A model generated the notes under the pieces. That model saw only the letters and a program-made list of their open reading frames with translations. It searched no databases and was not told the origin of the DNA. Positions 56,677 to 64,000 of a DNA stretch of 64,000 nucleotides are shown here, piece after piece. Source of the DNA: UBA9676 sp963837105 (GTDB taxonomy: Bacteria; Actinomycetota; Actinomycetes; Streptosporangiales; Streptosporangiaceae); contig CAWIMG010000036.1 of assembly GCA_963837105.1 (NCBI GenBank), positions 372,001 through 436,000 on the forward strand, written 5' to 3'. How positions within the stretch are numbered: the stretch's first letter is position 1; each line of letters opens with the position of its first letter. The position numbers were made by a program, and so were the translations under genes.

Positions 56677-58058
56677 ATGCCGTTTGCCGACCGGGCTGAA
56701 GCCGGCCGCCGGCTGGCTGCCCTGCTGGGCCACCTCAGCGGCGAGGACGTGGTAGTGCTCGGCCTGCCGCGGGGTGGCGTACCGGTGGCAGCGGAGGTCG
56801 CCCGCACTCTCGGCGCGCCGCTGGATGTGATCCTGGTCCGCAAGCTGGGCGTGCCGGTCCAGCCCGAACTCGCGCTGGGCGCGATCGGCGAGGGCGGCGT
56901 GCGGATCATCAACCCCGACGTGGTCGAGGTCACCGGCGTCACCGATGCCGAGATAGCCATGGTGGAAGCGCGGGAACGGACCGAACTGGAGCGCCGGGCC
57001 CGGCGGTACCGCGGGGCCGGCCTCAGCTGCCGCTGGCCGGCCGCATCGCGGTGATCGTCGACGACGGCATCGCCACTGGCGCCACCGCCCGGGCCGCCTG
57101 CCAGGTCGCCCGGGCGCACGGGGCCCGGCGGGTGGTGCTCGCCGCGCCGGTCGCACCGCCGTCGGTGCGGACTGCCCTGGCCACCGCCGCCGATGAGGTG
57201 ATCTGCGTGGAGACGCCCCGGCGCTTCCTGGCCATCGGCGAGTGGTACCGCGATTTCGCGCAGACCACTGACAGCGAGGTGGTCGCCCTGCTGCGGGCAG
57301 GCGACGGCACCCGGACCGACCCGGCCACACCTGCTGGCCCCGCTCCGGCCGGTGGCGCGGCGCCACCTGCTGGCCCCGCCCCGGCCGGCGCCCCGGCCCC
57401 GCACCCGCCGCGGGGCGGTGCCGTGGTCATCGACGCCGGGCCGGTCCGGCTGGCGGGTGAGCTGTCCGAGCCCGGCCCGGCGGGGGGAATGGTGCTCTTC
57501 GCACACGGCAGCGGAAGCAGCAGGCACAGCCCGCGCAACACGTACGTGGCGGGCGTGCTGGCCGCGGCCGGGCTGGGCACGCTGCTGTTCGACCTGCTCA
57601 CGCCGGGCGAGGAAGAGGACCGGGCGAACGTCTTCGACATCGGCCTGCTGGCCGGGCGGCTGGCAATGACCACCCGGTGGCTGCGCGGGCAGCCCGGGCT
57701 GGCCGGCGCCCGGCTGGGTTACTTCGGGGCGAGCACCGGCGCGGCCGCGGCGCTGTGGGCGGCGGCTGACCCGGCCAGCGAGGTCGCGGCGGTGGTCTCC
57801 CGCGGCGGCCGCCCGGATTCGGCGGCACCCCGGCTGGCTTACGTGCGGGCCCCGACCCTGCTCATCGTGGGCGGGCTGGACACGGCAGTGCTTGGCATGA
57901 ACCGCACCGCACAGGACTATCTGCGCTGCGAGCACGAACTGGCGGTGGTGCCCGGCGCCACCCATCTGTTCGAGGAGCCTGGAACACTGGCGCGGGCGGC
58001 TGAGCTGGCCCGGGACTGGTTCACCCGCCACCTGGCCCCAGCACACGCCCCGGCCTGA
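56677..58058 (+). pseudogene. Phosphoribosyltransferase fused to alpha/beta hydrolase, frameshifted
   Basis: The N-terminal part (to 57054) is a PRTase with LGLPRGGVPVAAEVARTLG. A missing G in the run 57013-57016 shifts the frame; in the next frame GRPQLPLAGRIAVIV leads into the PRPP-binding motif VDDGIATGATARAA. After a Pro/Ala-rich linker a dienelactone-hydrolase-like domain follows, with nucleophile Ser in YFGASTGAAAALW and His in GATHLFEEPG. Such fusions of about 460 residues are common in actinobacteria. GGAGG lies seven bases before the ATG. As read, translation would stop at 57054, though a GTG near 57051 could restart the second part. Confidence 0.85.
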
Positions 58059-58077
58059 GCCCGGCCCGCGCCTGAGC

Positions 58078-58096
58078 CCGGCCCGCGCCGGGCCGG
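58078..58096. terminator. GC-rich stem-loop after the fusion gene
   Basis: CCGGCCC and GGGCCGG form a perfect 7-bp stem with loop GCGCC in the gap between two convergent genes. The stem is part of a 17-bp sequence that is repeated in tandem. There is no U tract. Confidence 0.45.
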
Positions 58097-58164
58097 AGCG
58101 CAGCGAGCACCGCCTGCGACCGAGCTACCCCGCGCCCGATCCACCCCGCGGCCAAGCCACGCTG

Positions 58165-58350
58165 CTAGTCGCCGGTGATCTCGGTGTGGCAGTTCGGGCA
58201 GATGACCGGCGGGTCGATGGGAGCGACGTTGCCGCAGGCCGGGCAGACGCGGCGCAGCCAGCAGGCTGGATCGCCGGGCAGGTCGTCCGCGTCAGGAGCG
58301 GCAGGGCCGGGCCGGGGTTCCCGTCCGGTCCGGCCCTGGCCGCTGGTCAT
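58165..58350 (-). CDS. Small zinc-ribbon protein
   Basis: This 61-residue protein has two CxxC pairs (RVCPACGNVAPIDPPVICPNCH), a typical rubredoxin-like zinc knuckle, after a flexible start. The ATG at 58350 overlaps the stop of the DUF488 gene by four bases (ATGA), indicating coupled translation. The function is unknown. Confidence 0.75.
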   Translation of the reverse strand: MTSGQGRTGREPRPGPAAPDADDLPGDPACWLRRVCPACGNVAPIDPPVICPNCHTEITGD

Positions 58351-58715
58351 GGCGCGCCCCGGAGCAGTTCGGCCAGCACGGCCGCCTGGCTGTGCCCGAG
58401 ATCGCGGGTCGCGGTCAGCAATGTGACCGGGCCGGACCGGGCCAGTTCCCGCAGCCTGGCCACAGCGGCCGAGCTTTCCGGCCCGCGCAGTTCCCGCTGA
58501 TAGCGCTGCCGGAAGCCGGTGAACCGGTCCGGCTGGTGGCCATACCACCGGCGCAGTTCCTCCGACGGCGCCACCGCGCGCAGCCAGTCGTCCACTGCCG
58601 CCCGCTCCTTCGAAAGCCCGCGTGGCCATAGCCGGTCAACCAGCACCCGCCGCCCGTCGGCTGGTTCCGGCTGGTCATAGACGCGGCGCAGGCGCACCTG
58701 TGCGGGTCCGGCCAT
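58347..58715 (-). CDS. DUF488 family protein
   Basis: This 122-residue protein has the family pattern RVYDQPEPADGRRVLVDRLWPRGLSKE, then a DDWLRAVAPSEELRRWYGH helix and VTLLTATRDLGHSQAAVL. The biochemical role of DUF488 is not established. The ATG at 58715 has GGGAG eight bases upstream. It is divergent from a MarR gene across a 159-bp region with two palindromes, and a MarR/DUF488 pairing suggests MarR control. Confidence 0.88.
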   Translation of the reverse strand: MAGPAQVRLRRVYDQPEPADGRRVLVDRLWPRGLSKERAAVDDWLRAVAPSEELRRWYGHQPDRFTGFRQRYQRELRGPESSAAVARLRELARSGPVTLLTATRDLGHSQAAVLAELLRGAP

Positions 58716-58791
58716 CGGCGTTCTCCCGGGCCCCTGGCTTCCCCGCGGTGGTGCCCCGGCGGGGAAGCCAGGGTGGTTGGCGACCGGATTA

Positions 58792-58804
58792 ATCGTAGCA
58801 CGAT
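58792..58804. promoter_or_regulatory. 13-bp palindrome, possible MarR operator
   Basis: ATCGT-AGC-ACGAT lies in the AT-rich middle of the region between the divergent DUF488 and MarR genes and touches a TATATT hexamer (58804-58809). Confidence 0.55.
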
Positions 58805-58833
58805 ATATTGGCGGAGAGGCCCGACCCCGCCGG

Positions 58834-58861
58834 GCCGCACGGCCTGGCCAGGCCGTGCGGC
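58834..58861. promoter_or_regulatory. 28-bp perfect palindrome just before marR
   Basis: The arm GCCGCACGGCCTGG is followed at once by its exact complement, without a spacer. It ends two bases before the likely -10 element TACCGT. It could be a repressor site or form a cruciform; its role is unknown. Confidence 0.75.
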
Positions 58862-58862
58862 A

Positions 58863-58868
58863 TACCGT
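58863..58868 (+). promoter_or_regulatory. Probable leaderless -10 element of the MarR gene
   Basis: TACCGT is followed by six bases and then ATG at 58875, with no ribosome binding site. Confidence 0.45.
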
Positions 58869-58874
58869 GGACGG

Positions 58875-59309
58875 ATGCACCAGTTGACCGGCTCCGACTT
58901 CGAGAATTTGCTGGCGTTTCGCACCAGCTTGCGCCGCTTCCTGCACTGGAGCCAGACCCAGGCACGGGCGGCCGGGCTGACGCCAGCCCAGCATCAGCTG
59001 CTGGTGGCGATCAAGGGGCACCCCGGCGGGCAACTGCCCACCATTGGCGACCTGGCCGGTTACCTGCTGTTGCGGCACCACAGTGCGGTGGAGCTGGTGG
59101 ACCGGGCGGCGGCGGCCGGGCTGGTGCGGCGGAGCCCTGACCCGGACGACGGCCGGGTGACCCGGGTCAGCCTGACCGCCGACGGCGAGTCCCGGCTGGC
59201 CCGGCTCGCCCCCGCTCACCTGGATGAGCTGCGCGAGCTGGCGCCCATCCTCGACCAGCTGGTCGCCGGCTGGTCCGCCCACACCGTCGGCCATCCAGGC
59301 CAGCCGTAG
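58875..59309 (+). CDS. MarR-family transcriptional regulator
   Basis: This 144-residue winged-helix repressor has the DNA-binding region TIGDLAGYLLLRHHSAVELVDRAAAAGLV and the wing RSPDPDDGRVTRVSLTADG. Many MarR proteins release DNA on binding phenolic ligands or on oxidation; no Cys switch is evident here. It probably regulates itself and the divergent DUF488 gene through the palindromes between them. The ATG at 58875 fits the family length. Confidence 0.9.
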   Translation: MHQLTGSDFENLLAFRTSLRRFLHWSQTQARAAGLTPAQHQLLVAIKGHPGGQLPTIGDLAGYLLLRHHSAVELVDRAAAAGLVRRSPDPDDGRVTRVSLTADGESRLARLAPAHLDELRELAPILDQLVAGWSAHTVGHPGQP

Positions 59310-59354
59310 TTCGCCCGGGGGCACGGCGGGGGCTGAGCGGCTCGCTGGTCCGCA

Positions 59355-60767
59355 TCACGTCTCGCGGACGACGTCGGCGGGGTCCTTGTCGGGGCGCAGC
59401 CCCCGGTAGGTGGGTGCGCGCATCCGGCCTGCCTTGGTCCAGCCCGCGAATCCCACCTCGATCACCACCGACGGCTCCACCCACACGGCCGGGCGGGCAT
59501 GCTCGGGCGGCACCGGGTGGGCGAAGGGGGATGTGGCCCGGCGCAGTGGCGCCAGCAGCTCACCCAGCATGCGCAGCGTCTGCTGGCTGAACCCGGTGCC
59601 CACGTGGCCGGCGTACACCAGGCCCGCCGCATCCTGCACGCCGATCAGCAGTGAGCCGATCTGCCCGGCCCGGTTGCCCTCGCCTGGCTTCCAGCCGCCG
59701 ACCACGACCTCCTGGTGGCGGACGTTCTTGATCTTCCGCCAGCTGCCGGTCCGTTTCCCCGGCTCGTACCGGGACGCCAGCCGTTTGGCCACGATGCCCT
59801 CGAGCCCGTGCTGGACGGACACGGCCTGCACGTCAGCACCGGTTTCGCTGGTGAACGATGGCGGCGTCTGCCAGCGGGCACCGCCGAGGCCGAGCCCGGA
59901 CAGCTGCGCCCGCCGCTGCTGGTAAGACTCGTCGAGCAGTGAACGGCCATCCAGATGCAGCAGGTCGAAGGCCAGGTAGGTAACCGGGACCTCGCTGAGC
60001 AGCCGCTGGTAGGCCGGCCCCGGGCGGGCGTTCATGCGCTGTTGAAGCAGCTCGAAGTCGGGCCAGCCGTCACCGCCGAGGGCGACAATCTCGCCGTCCA
60101 GCACCGCCCGCCGGCTGCCCAGCGCGGCACCCAGGCCGGCCAGTTCGGGATAGTCGCGGGTGATGTCCTGGCCGGTCCGGGACAGCAGCCGGGCACGGCC
60201 GTCGCTGACATAGGCCAGCGCCCGCAGGCCATCCCATTTCATCTCGTACGCCCAGCTGCCGTCGTCGGGCGGCAGCTCCTCGGTCTTGGCCAGCATCGGC
60301 TCGATCCGGCCGGGCAGCTGCCGCCGTTCCCGGTGAATCATCCAGTTGTCGCCGTCGGTGCGGAACAGCGTGTACCCGCCGGTCACCCGCTGCCCGTAGA
60401 CCACCACCTTGACCTCGTCGGCGGTCCACTTCACGGTGTCGTAGCTGCCGTGGTCCCAGATGGTGACCTGGCCACCGCCGTATTCACCGCGCGGGATCTC
60501 GCCGGCGAAGGTGGCGTATTCGAGGGGGTGGTCTTCGGTATGGACGGCGAGGTGGTTGCGGGCTGGATCGTCCGGCACACCCTTGGGCAGCGCCCAGGAG
60601 ACCAGCACGCCGTCCCGCTCCAGCCGGAAGTCCCAGTGCCGCCGCCGGGCATGGTGCTCCTGTACGACAAAGACCGGCTCCGGGCTGGCCTCCGGCGGGC
60701 CGTCGGGAAGTGGCTCGGGCGTGCGGCCGGGACGGCGCTTGCTCCGGTAGTCGCGCAACGGGTCCAC
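59355..60767 (-). CDS. LigD-type ATP-dependent DNA ligase with phosphoesterase domain, no polymerase domain
   Basis: This 470-residue protein joins a 3'-phosphoesterase domain (about residues 30-150: FVVQEHHARRRHWDFRLERDG, LEYATFAGEIPRGEYGGG) to an ATP-dependent ligase domain. The ligase has the nucleotidyl Lys in YEMKWDGLRALAY, LDGEIVAL, GLEGIVAKRLASRY and SWRKIKNVR, with a C-terminal OB fold. LigD acts in non-homologous end joining with Ku; the primase/polymerase domain is missing here and no ku gene is in the window. The start is GTG at 60767. Confidence 0.93.
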   Translation of the reverse strand: MDPLRDYRSKRRPGRTPEPLPDGPPEASPEPVFVVQEHHARRRHWDFRLERDGVLVSWALPKGVPDDPARNHLAVHTEDHPLEYATFAGEIPRGEYGGGQVTIWDHGSYDTVKWTADEVKVVVYGQRVTGGYTLFRTDGDNWMIHRERRQLPGRIEPMLAKTEELPPDDGSWAYEMKWDGLRALAYVSDGRARLLSRTGQDITRDYPELAGLGAALGSRRAVLDGEIVALGGDGWPDFELLQQRMNARPGPAYQRLLSEVPVTYLAFDLLHLDGRSLLDESYQQRRAQLSGLGLGGARWQTPPSFTSETGADVQAVSVQHGLEGIVAKRLASRYEPGKRTGSWRKIKNVRHQEVVVGGWKPGEGNRAGQIGSLLIGVQDAAGLVYAGHVGTGFSQQTLRMLGELLAPLRRATSPFAHPVPPEHARPAVWVEPSVVIEVGFAGWTKAGRMRAPTYRGLRPDKDPADVVRET

Positions 60768-60892
60768 AGCACTGGCCTACCCACTGCGGCGGGTGACTGT
60801 GCCTGCTCAGCCGGGCTGGTGACCGGGCCCGCTCAGCCCGGCGGGTGACAGCTCGCCGGGCAGGCCAGTGAGATGACGGCGGCTGGCCGGGC

Positions 60893-60898
60893 TAACGT
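60893..60898 (+). promoter_or_regulatory. Probable leaderless -10 element of the DUF2277 gene
   Basis: TAACGT is followed by seven bases and then the ATG at 60906. Confidence 0.4.
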
Positions 60899-60905
60899 GA
60901 GCGGC

Positions 60906-61157
60906 ATGTGCCGCAACATTACAACTCTGCGCGGGCTGGAGCCGGCCGCGACGGCCGAGGAGATCGAGGCCGCCGCGCGCCAGTACGTGCGCAAGGTCAG
61001 CGGGGTCCAGTCGGTGTCGGCCCGCACCGGGGACGCGTTCGAGCTGGCGGTCCGCAAGATCGCCGAGGCGACCACCGAACTGCTGGCCGGCCTGCCGCCC
61101 CGGCAGCAGCCGCCGCCCACCCTCCCGCCGCTGCGGCGGCTGGCGGCCAGGCGCTGA
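60906..61157 (+). CDS. DUF2277 family protein
   Basis: This 83-residue protein matches the DUF2277 pattern: it starts MCRNITTLRGLEPAATAEEI, has AARQYVRKVSGVQ and ends in a Pro-rich tail with two Arg. The function is unknown. Its start appears leaderless. It is convergent with the VapBC module, with four bases between the genes. Confidence 0.87.
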   Translation: MCRNITTLRGLEPAATAEEIEAAARQYVRKVSGVQSVSARTGDAFELAVRKIAEATTELLAGLPPRQQPPPTLPPLRRLAARR

Positions 61158-61160
61158 TGA

Positions 61161-61583
61161 TCAGGACATAGGGTCGGCCAGGTCGGCGGGATAGGTGATC
61201 TGGATTTCTGGCATGGCGGGTGCGAAGTCGCGCTGGTTGTTGGTGATGAAGCGGTCGGCGCCCATGGCGACTGCTGTGGCCAGGTGGGTAGCGTCCGCTG
61301 CCTTGAGTCCATACCGGCTGGACAGGGCGGTTGCGAGTTCGGCGGTGGCCCGGTCCACGGGGTGCAGGTCGAGTCGGCCCAGTAGTCCGGCCAGGATGCG
61401 GACCTCGTCTGTGGCACCATCCCGCAACGGCTTGCCGAGCACCTCTGGCAGCAGGAGGAACGAGCCGATGCCGGCTCTGGTCCCGGCTCCGGCCGACCGG
61501 AAGAGGGCGGCCACCCGCCGGCCCAGCGGATGTCCGGGCGTGGCCGCATAGATGAGCGCGTCGGCGTCGAAGGCGTCCATCAC
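61161..61583 (-). CDS. PIN-domain toxin, VapC type
   Basis: This 140-residue predicted ribonuclease has acidic active-site residues in FDADALIYAA, a middle Glu in LLLPEVLGK, and KAADATHLATAVAMGADRFITNNQRDF. The four-acid PIN pattern appears complete, so the toxin is probably active. The ATG overlaps the antitoxin stop by four bases (ATGA), so antitoxin and toxin are translated in order. Confidence 0.9.
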   Translation of the reverse strand: MMDAFDADALIYAATPGHPLGRRVAALFRSAGAGTRAGIGSFLLLPEVLGKPLRDGATDEVRILAGLLGRLDLHPVDRATAELATALSSRYGLKAADATHLATAVAMGADRFITNNQRDFAPAMPEIQITYPADLADPMS

Positions 61584-61870
61584 CGGGCGTCGCGCCCGGC
61601 CCGGATCTCATCGACCAGTTCTGCGGCGCGCTGAGCGGTCAGCCCGGGGCCTTCAGGCAAGGTCCCGGCCGCTGCCTCGGTGAGCAGGTCGTGGATCCGT
61701 TCTGCGTCGTATAGGGCGGCCTGGGCATGGCGGCTGCGCAGGGAGTCCGGGCGGACCAGGACCGCAACTGGCCTGCCGTGCCGGGTGATGGTGACTTCCT
61801 CGCCATTCTCGACCCGGGTGAGCAGCTCCGGTAGGGCAGCCCGCGCCTCCGAGACAGTCGTCGTCGCCAT
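61580..61870 (-). CDS. Phd/YefM-type antitoxin, VapB role
   Basis: This 96-residue antitoxin has the Phd/YefM DNA-binding fold TTTVSEARAALPELLTRVENGE followed by VTITRHGRPVAVLVRPD, then a C-terminal toxin-neutralising helix. It precedes the PIN toxin and should repress the operon through the repeat at 61878-61905. Its start is leaderless. Confidence 0.9.
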   Translation of the reverse strand: MATTTVSEARAALPELLTRVENGEEVTITRHGRPVAVLVRPDSLRSRHAQAALYDAERIHDLLTEAAAGTLPEGPGLTAQRAAELVDEIRAGRDAR

Positions 61871-61876
61871 GGCCGA

Positions 61877-61905
61877 ATTGTACCTCGATGTACATAAAGG
61901 TACAA
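61877..61905 (-). promoter_or_regulatory. Promoter and operator of the VapBC module
   Basis: Read leftwards, TTGTAC (61905-61900), a 17-bp spacer and TACAAT (61882-61877) lie six bases before the antitoxin ATG, giving a leaderless transcript. The same bases form inverted repeat TTGTACC/GGTACAA (61878-61884, 61899-61905), with another GTAC in the middle. Promoter and operator thus coincide. Confidence 0.75.
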
Positions 61906-61933
61906 CGAAGTCGTGGCTGTCTGGCCAGGCTGG

Positions 61934-62506
61934 TTAGGTGACCACGCGCAGGGCGAGGTGGCGGTTGCCGCCGTGCTGCTTGACCAGGGTGAACCACAGC
62001 GGCAGCAGGGCGTCGACGGTTCCGCTGGCGTCCGGGCCGCCGAGGTAGACCGGCTCCAGGCCGACGGCGGTGATCAGTTCTTCCACGGCCGGCCGGGCTT
62101 CCGGCTCGGACGCGAAGGCCAGGATCGCGCCAGGCAGCGGATCGGCGAAGTTCTCCCAGCCGAGGGTGCTGAACGCACGCGCATACCGAGCGTCCGGCGC
62201 CGCGTCGGCGACGGCAGCATGGGCATTGACCGCCGGCTGGCCGATGTTGTTCGTCGCGTCGATCACGATCTTGCCCGCCAGCGCGGCGCCATGCGGCCCG
62301 ACCAGGTCGGCCACCGCCCGGCCGGGCACGGCCAGCAGCACGGCATCAGCACCCGCCAGCGCGTCGCCGATGGGCAGCATCGGCGCGCCGCCCGGCCCTT
62401 CCCCGGCCCCTTGCCGTGAGCCGTACACCACCTCATGCCCCGCCGTCTGCCAGCGCTGGCCCAGTGTGCCGCCGATGTTCCCGGTACCGATCACTGCGAT
62501 CCTCAT
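61934..62506 (-). CDS. NADPH-dependent F420 reductase-like (NAD(P)-binding) protein
   Basis: This 190-residue Rossmann protein has the N-terminal dinucleotide motif RIAVIGTGNIGGTLGQRW, VYGSRQG after strand 2 and VIDATNNIG. It resembles F420-dependent NADP oxidoreductases and related dinucleotide-binding enzymes. It may move hydride between NADPH and F420, supporting the F420-linked genes in this window; that link is inference. The ATG at 62506 begins the Rossmann fold directly. Confidence 0.82.
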   Translation of the reverse strand: MRIAVIGTGNIGGTLGQRWQTAGHEVVYGSRQGAGEGPGGAPMLPIGDALAGADAVLLAVPGRAVADLVGPHGAALAGKIVIDATNNIGQPAVNAHAAVADAAPDARYARAFSTLGWENFADPLPGAILAFASEPEARPAVEELITAVGLEPVYLGGPDASGTVDALLPLWFTLVKQHGGNRHLALRVVT

Positions 62507-62547
62507 GCCGCCACCCAACCACGGTGACGCGCTCCGCATTCCTGCCG

Positions 62548-62553
62548 TAGCGT
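62548..62553 (+). promoter_or_regulatory. Probable leaderless -10 element of the acylphosphatase gene
   Basis: TAGCGT is followed by seven bases and then GTG at 62561, with no ribosome binding site. Confidence 0.4.
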
Positions 62554-62560
62554 CGGTCAC

Positions 62561-62827
62561 GTGATCCGCTGCCGGGTGCTGGTCTCTGGCCAGGTCCAGG
62601 GTGTCTTCTTCCGCGACGCCTGCCAGCGGATGGCGCTCGCGCATGGAGTCAGTGGCTGGGTGCGTAACCTGCCCGATGGCCGGGTCGAGGCGATCTTCGA
62701 GGGCCCCGCCAAAAGCGTCAGCAAGCTGGTGGAGTGGGCCCGGCACGGCCCGTCCCGGGCGGAAGTGGCCCGGGTGGCGGTGCAGGCCGAGCCGCCGGAG
62801 GGCCTGCTCACCTTCCAGATCCGGTGA
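62561..62827 (+). CDS. acyP: Acylphosphatase
   Basis: This 88-residue enzyme hydrolyses acyl phosphates. The signature GQVQGVFFRDACQRMA holds the phosphate loop and catalytic Arg, and the catalytic Asn is in GWVRNLPDGRVEAIFEG. The length is standard. The next gene starts on the last base of its stop codon. Confidence 0.93.
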   Translation: MIRCRVLVSGQVQGVFFRDACQRMALAHGVSGWVRNLPDGRVEAIFEGPAKSVSKLVEWARHGPSRAEVARVAVQAEPPEGLLTFQIR

Positions 62828-63639
62828 TGGGTGGCGCCGTGCCCGACCACCTGTTCACCGAGCCCGCTCTGGCTGAGCTGTATGACCGGTGGGCACCGGC
62901 GCGGCAGCGCGGTGACTTCGGCTTCTACCTTCCGCTGGTGATGTCCGCGGCATCCGTGCTCGACATCGGGTGCGGGACCGGTGAGCTGCTGCGGATGGCC
63001 CGCCAGGCCGGGCACACCGGGCGGCTGTGCGGACTCGACCCCGCCCCGGCGATGCTCGCCGTGACCCGCCAGCAGCCAGACGTCGAGTGGGTGCTCGGTG
63101 ACGCCGCCTCAGCCGCCTGGCGGCAGGAGTTCGACCTGGTAGTCATGACCGGGCACGCCTGCCAGGTGCTGGTCAGCGATGACGAGGTCCGTGCCGCCCT
63201 GGCGGCCGTCCGGGTGGCGCTGGCCCCCGGCGGGCGGTTCGCCTTCGAAACCCGCAACCCTGCGGCCCGCGCCTGGGAAGACTGGGTCCCCGGAAACGCC
63301 GTCCAGGCAACCGGCCCCACAGGTGCCGTGGTCACGATGGCCCACCAGGTGGTCGCGCCGTTCGACGGCGCCACCGTGTCGTTCACCAGCACCTGCACCA
63401 GCCCGGACTGGCCAGAGCCGCAGGTCGGCAGGAGCACGCTGCGTTTCCTCAGCGCCGCTGAGCTGGCCGCGTTCCTGGCCGGAGCTGGCCTGGCCATACA
63501 GGAGCAGTTCGGCGACTGGGACCGCGCGCCGCTCACCGGCACCAGCCCCGAGATCATCACCATCACCGGACTGGCGGTCAGCTCAGGTCTTGAGGATGTT
63601 GATGGCGCGGGCGATGACCAGCGCGCCCACGGCGAGTGA
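62827..63639 (+). CDS. Class I SAM-dependent methyltransferase
   Basis: This protein of about 270 residues has motif I VLDIGCGTGELLRMARQAG, motif II CGLDPAPAMLAVTRQ and APGGRFAFETRNPAARAWEDW. Its C-terminal half (ITGLAV and before) is like small actinobacterial methyltransferases of unknown substrate. It continues about 20 residues into the convergent membrane protein gene, overlapping by 57 bp. The ATG at 62827 touches the acylphosphatase stop, so the two are probably co-transcribed. Confidence 0.87.
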   Translation: MGGAVPDHLFTEPALAELYDRWAPARQRGDFGFYLPLVMSAASVLDIGCGTGELLRMARQAGHTGRLCGLDPAPAMLAVTRQQPDVEWVLGDAASAAWRQEFDLVVMTGHACQVLVSDDEVRAALAAVRVALAPGGRFAFETRNPAARAWEDWVPGNAVQATGPTGAVVTMAHQVVAPFDGATVSFTSTCTSPDWPEPQVGRSTLRFLSAAELAAFLAGAGLAIQEQFGDWDRAPLTGTSPEIITITGLAVSSGLEDVDGAGDDQRAHGE

Positions 63640-64000
63640 CACCGCGGACTGGACGAGCATGGTCAACTTCGCCCACCGGGCCAGCGGCATCACGTCGGTG
63701 GGGCTGAACGCGGTCGCGTTGGTGAACGACATGTACAGGTAATCCACGAACTCCGGCTCCCAGTCCGCAGCGGCCAGCTGCGGATCCGCCATCTGCGGGA
63801 ACAGCAGATCCGGGTGCTGCAGGGTGCCCATGGCCCGGTGCACCGGGCCGCCGCGGTCGAACTCCCAGTACCACAGCCCGAAGGCGATCACGTTGGTCAC
63901 CCACACCGAAGCGCCGGTGGCGAGCAGCACGCCAGCGGCGTTCCCCGCCTGCCCGGTCAGGATCGCCCGGATGAGCAGCACGGCCGAGGCCGCGTTGGCG
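63583..64000 (-). CDS. DUF1345-like membrane protein, C-terminal part only
   Basis: The frame is open to the right edge of the window, so the N-terminus is missing. The visible 139 residues include hydrophobic helices, the FVDYLYMSFTNATAFSPTDV motif typical of DUF1345 and related channel-like proteins, WAKLTMLVQSAVSLAVGALV and a final ARAINIL. A GTG at 63981 could be internal. The function is unknown. Confidence 0.72.
   Translation of the reverse strand, partial: ANAASAVLLIRAILTGQAGNAAGVLLATGASVWVTNVIAFGLWYWEFDRGGPVHRAMGTLQHPDLLFPQMADPQLAAADWEPEFVDYLYMSFTNATAFSPTDVMPLARWAKLTMLVQSAVSLAVGALVIARAINILKT

Overview
The window is 64 kb of very GC-rich DNA from an actinomycete. It carries mtrA-mtrB-lpqB, an SEC-C-tailed SecA, MoeZ, AdnAB-type helicase-nucleases, F420-dependent enzymes, a tandem pair of 'DUF574' SAM methyltransferases, GTG starts, four-base ATGA/GTGA gene overlaps and probable leaderless promoters. 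A non-mycobacterial actinomycete, perhaps of the Streptosporangiales, fits best. The species cannot be named from the sequence. No rRNA, tRNA, CRISPR array, phage or origin was seen.

Layout. 0-15.3 kb is the conserved mtr/sec region: mtnA (frameshifted), mtrA, mtrB, lpqB, hpf, an orphan LuxR-type response regulator, a YcaQ-like glycosylase, a complete ISKra4-type insertion sequence (9007-10904, 9-bp target duplication), a small membrane protein, secA and an Rv3235-like gene. 15.4-32 kb holds moeZ, a membrane protein overlapping a mycosin-like protease, an alkyltransferase-like repair gene, two frameshifted genes, adnA-adnB, a GT87-like membrane protein, an M20 dipeptidase and nudC. 32-36.3 kb holds an LLM flavin/F420 oxidoreductase divergent from a Ddn-like reductase whose promoter is flanked by two identical palindromes, then an MFS exporter and a PHP metallohydrolase. 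36.4-40.1 kb is an ABC exporter operon with its own TetR regulator and an operator-like repeat lying on the promoter.

40.1-53.9 kb is housekeeping and accessory genes: two DUF574 methyltransferases, a MalY/PatB aminotransferase, a DinB protein, a glutamate-cysteine-ligase-like protein, a DUF3048 protein, a PIG-L deacetylase, trpS, an MFS exporter, proS, a methyltransferase, thioredoxin and a duplicated YbjQ protein. 53.9-64 kb holds a pseudouridine catabolism operon (psuK-psuG plus an LLM oxidoreductase), a frameshifted phosphoribosyltransferase/hydrolase fusion, a MarR/DUF488 pair around two palindromes, a LigD-type ligase without polymerase domain, a VapBC module with a leaderless promoter, an F420/NADP reductase-like protein, acylphosphatase, a methyltransferase and a truncated membrane protein.

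Themes. DNA repair is well represented (YcaQ-like, alkyltransferase-like, AdnAB, LigD-type ligase). F420-linked redox recurs (two LLM proteins, a Ddn-like protein, an F420/NADP-like protein). Five conserved genes and one small ORF continue in another frame after one-base indels. This clustering points to assembly error at least as strongly as to gene decay. No clearly unprecedented multi-gene system was found. The best leads are regulatory: paired operators around the Ddn-like promoter, a 28-bp perfect palindrome before marR, a leaderless leader peptide before psuK, and a tandem slippery site in the insertion sequence.
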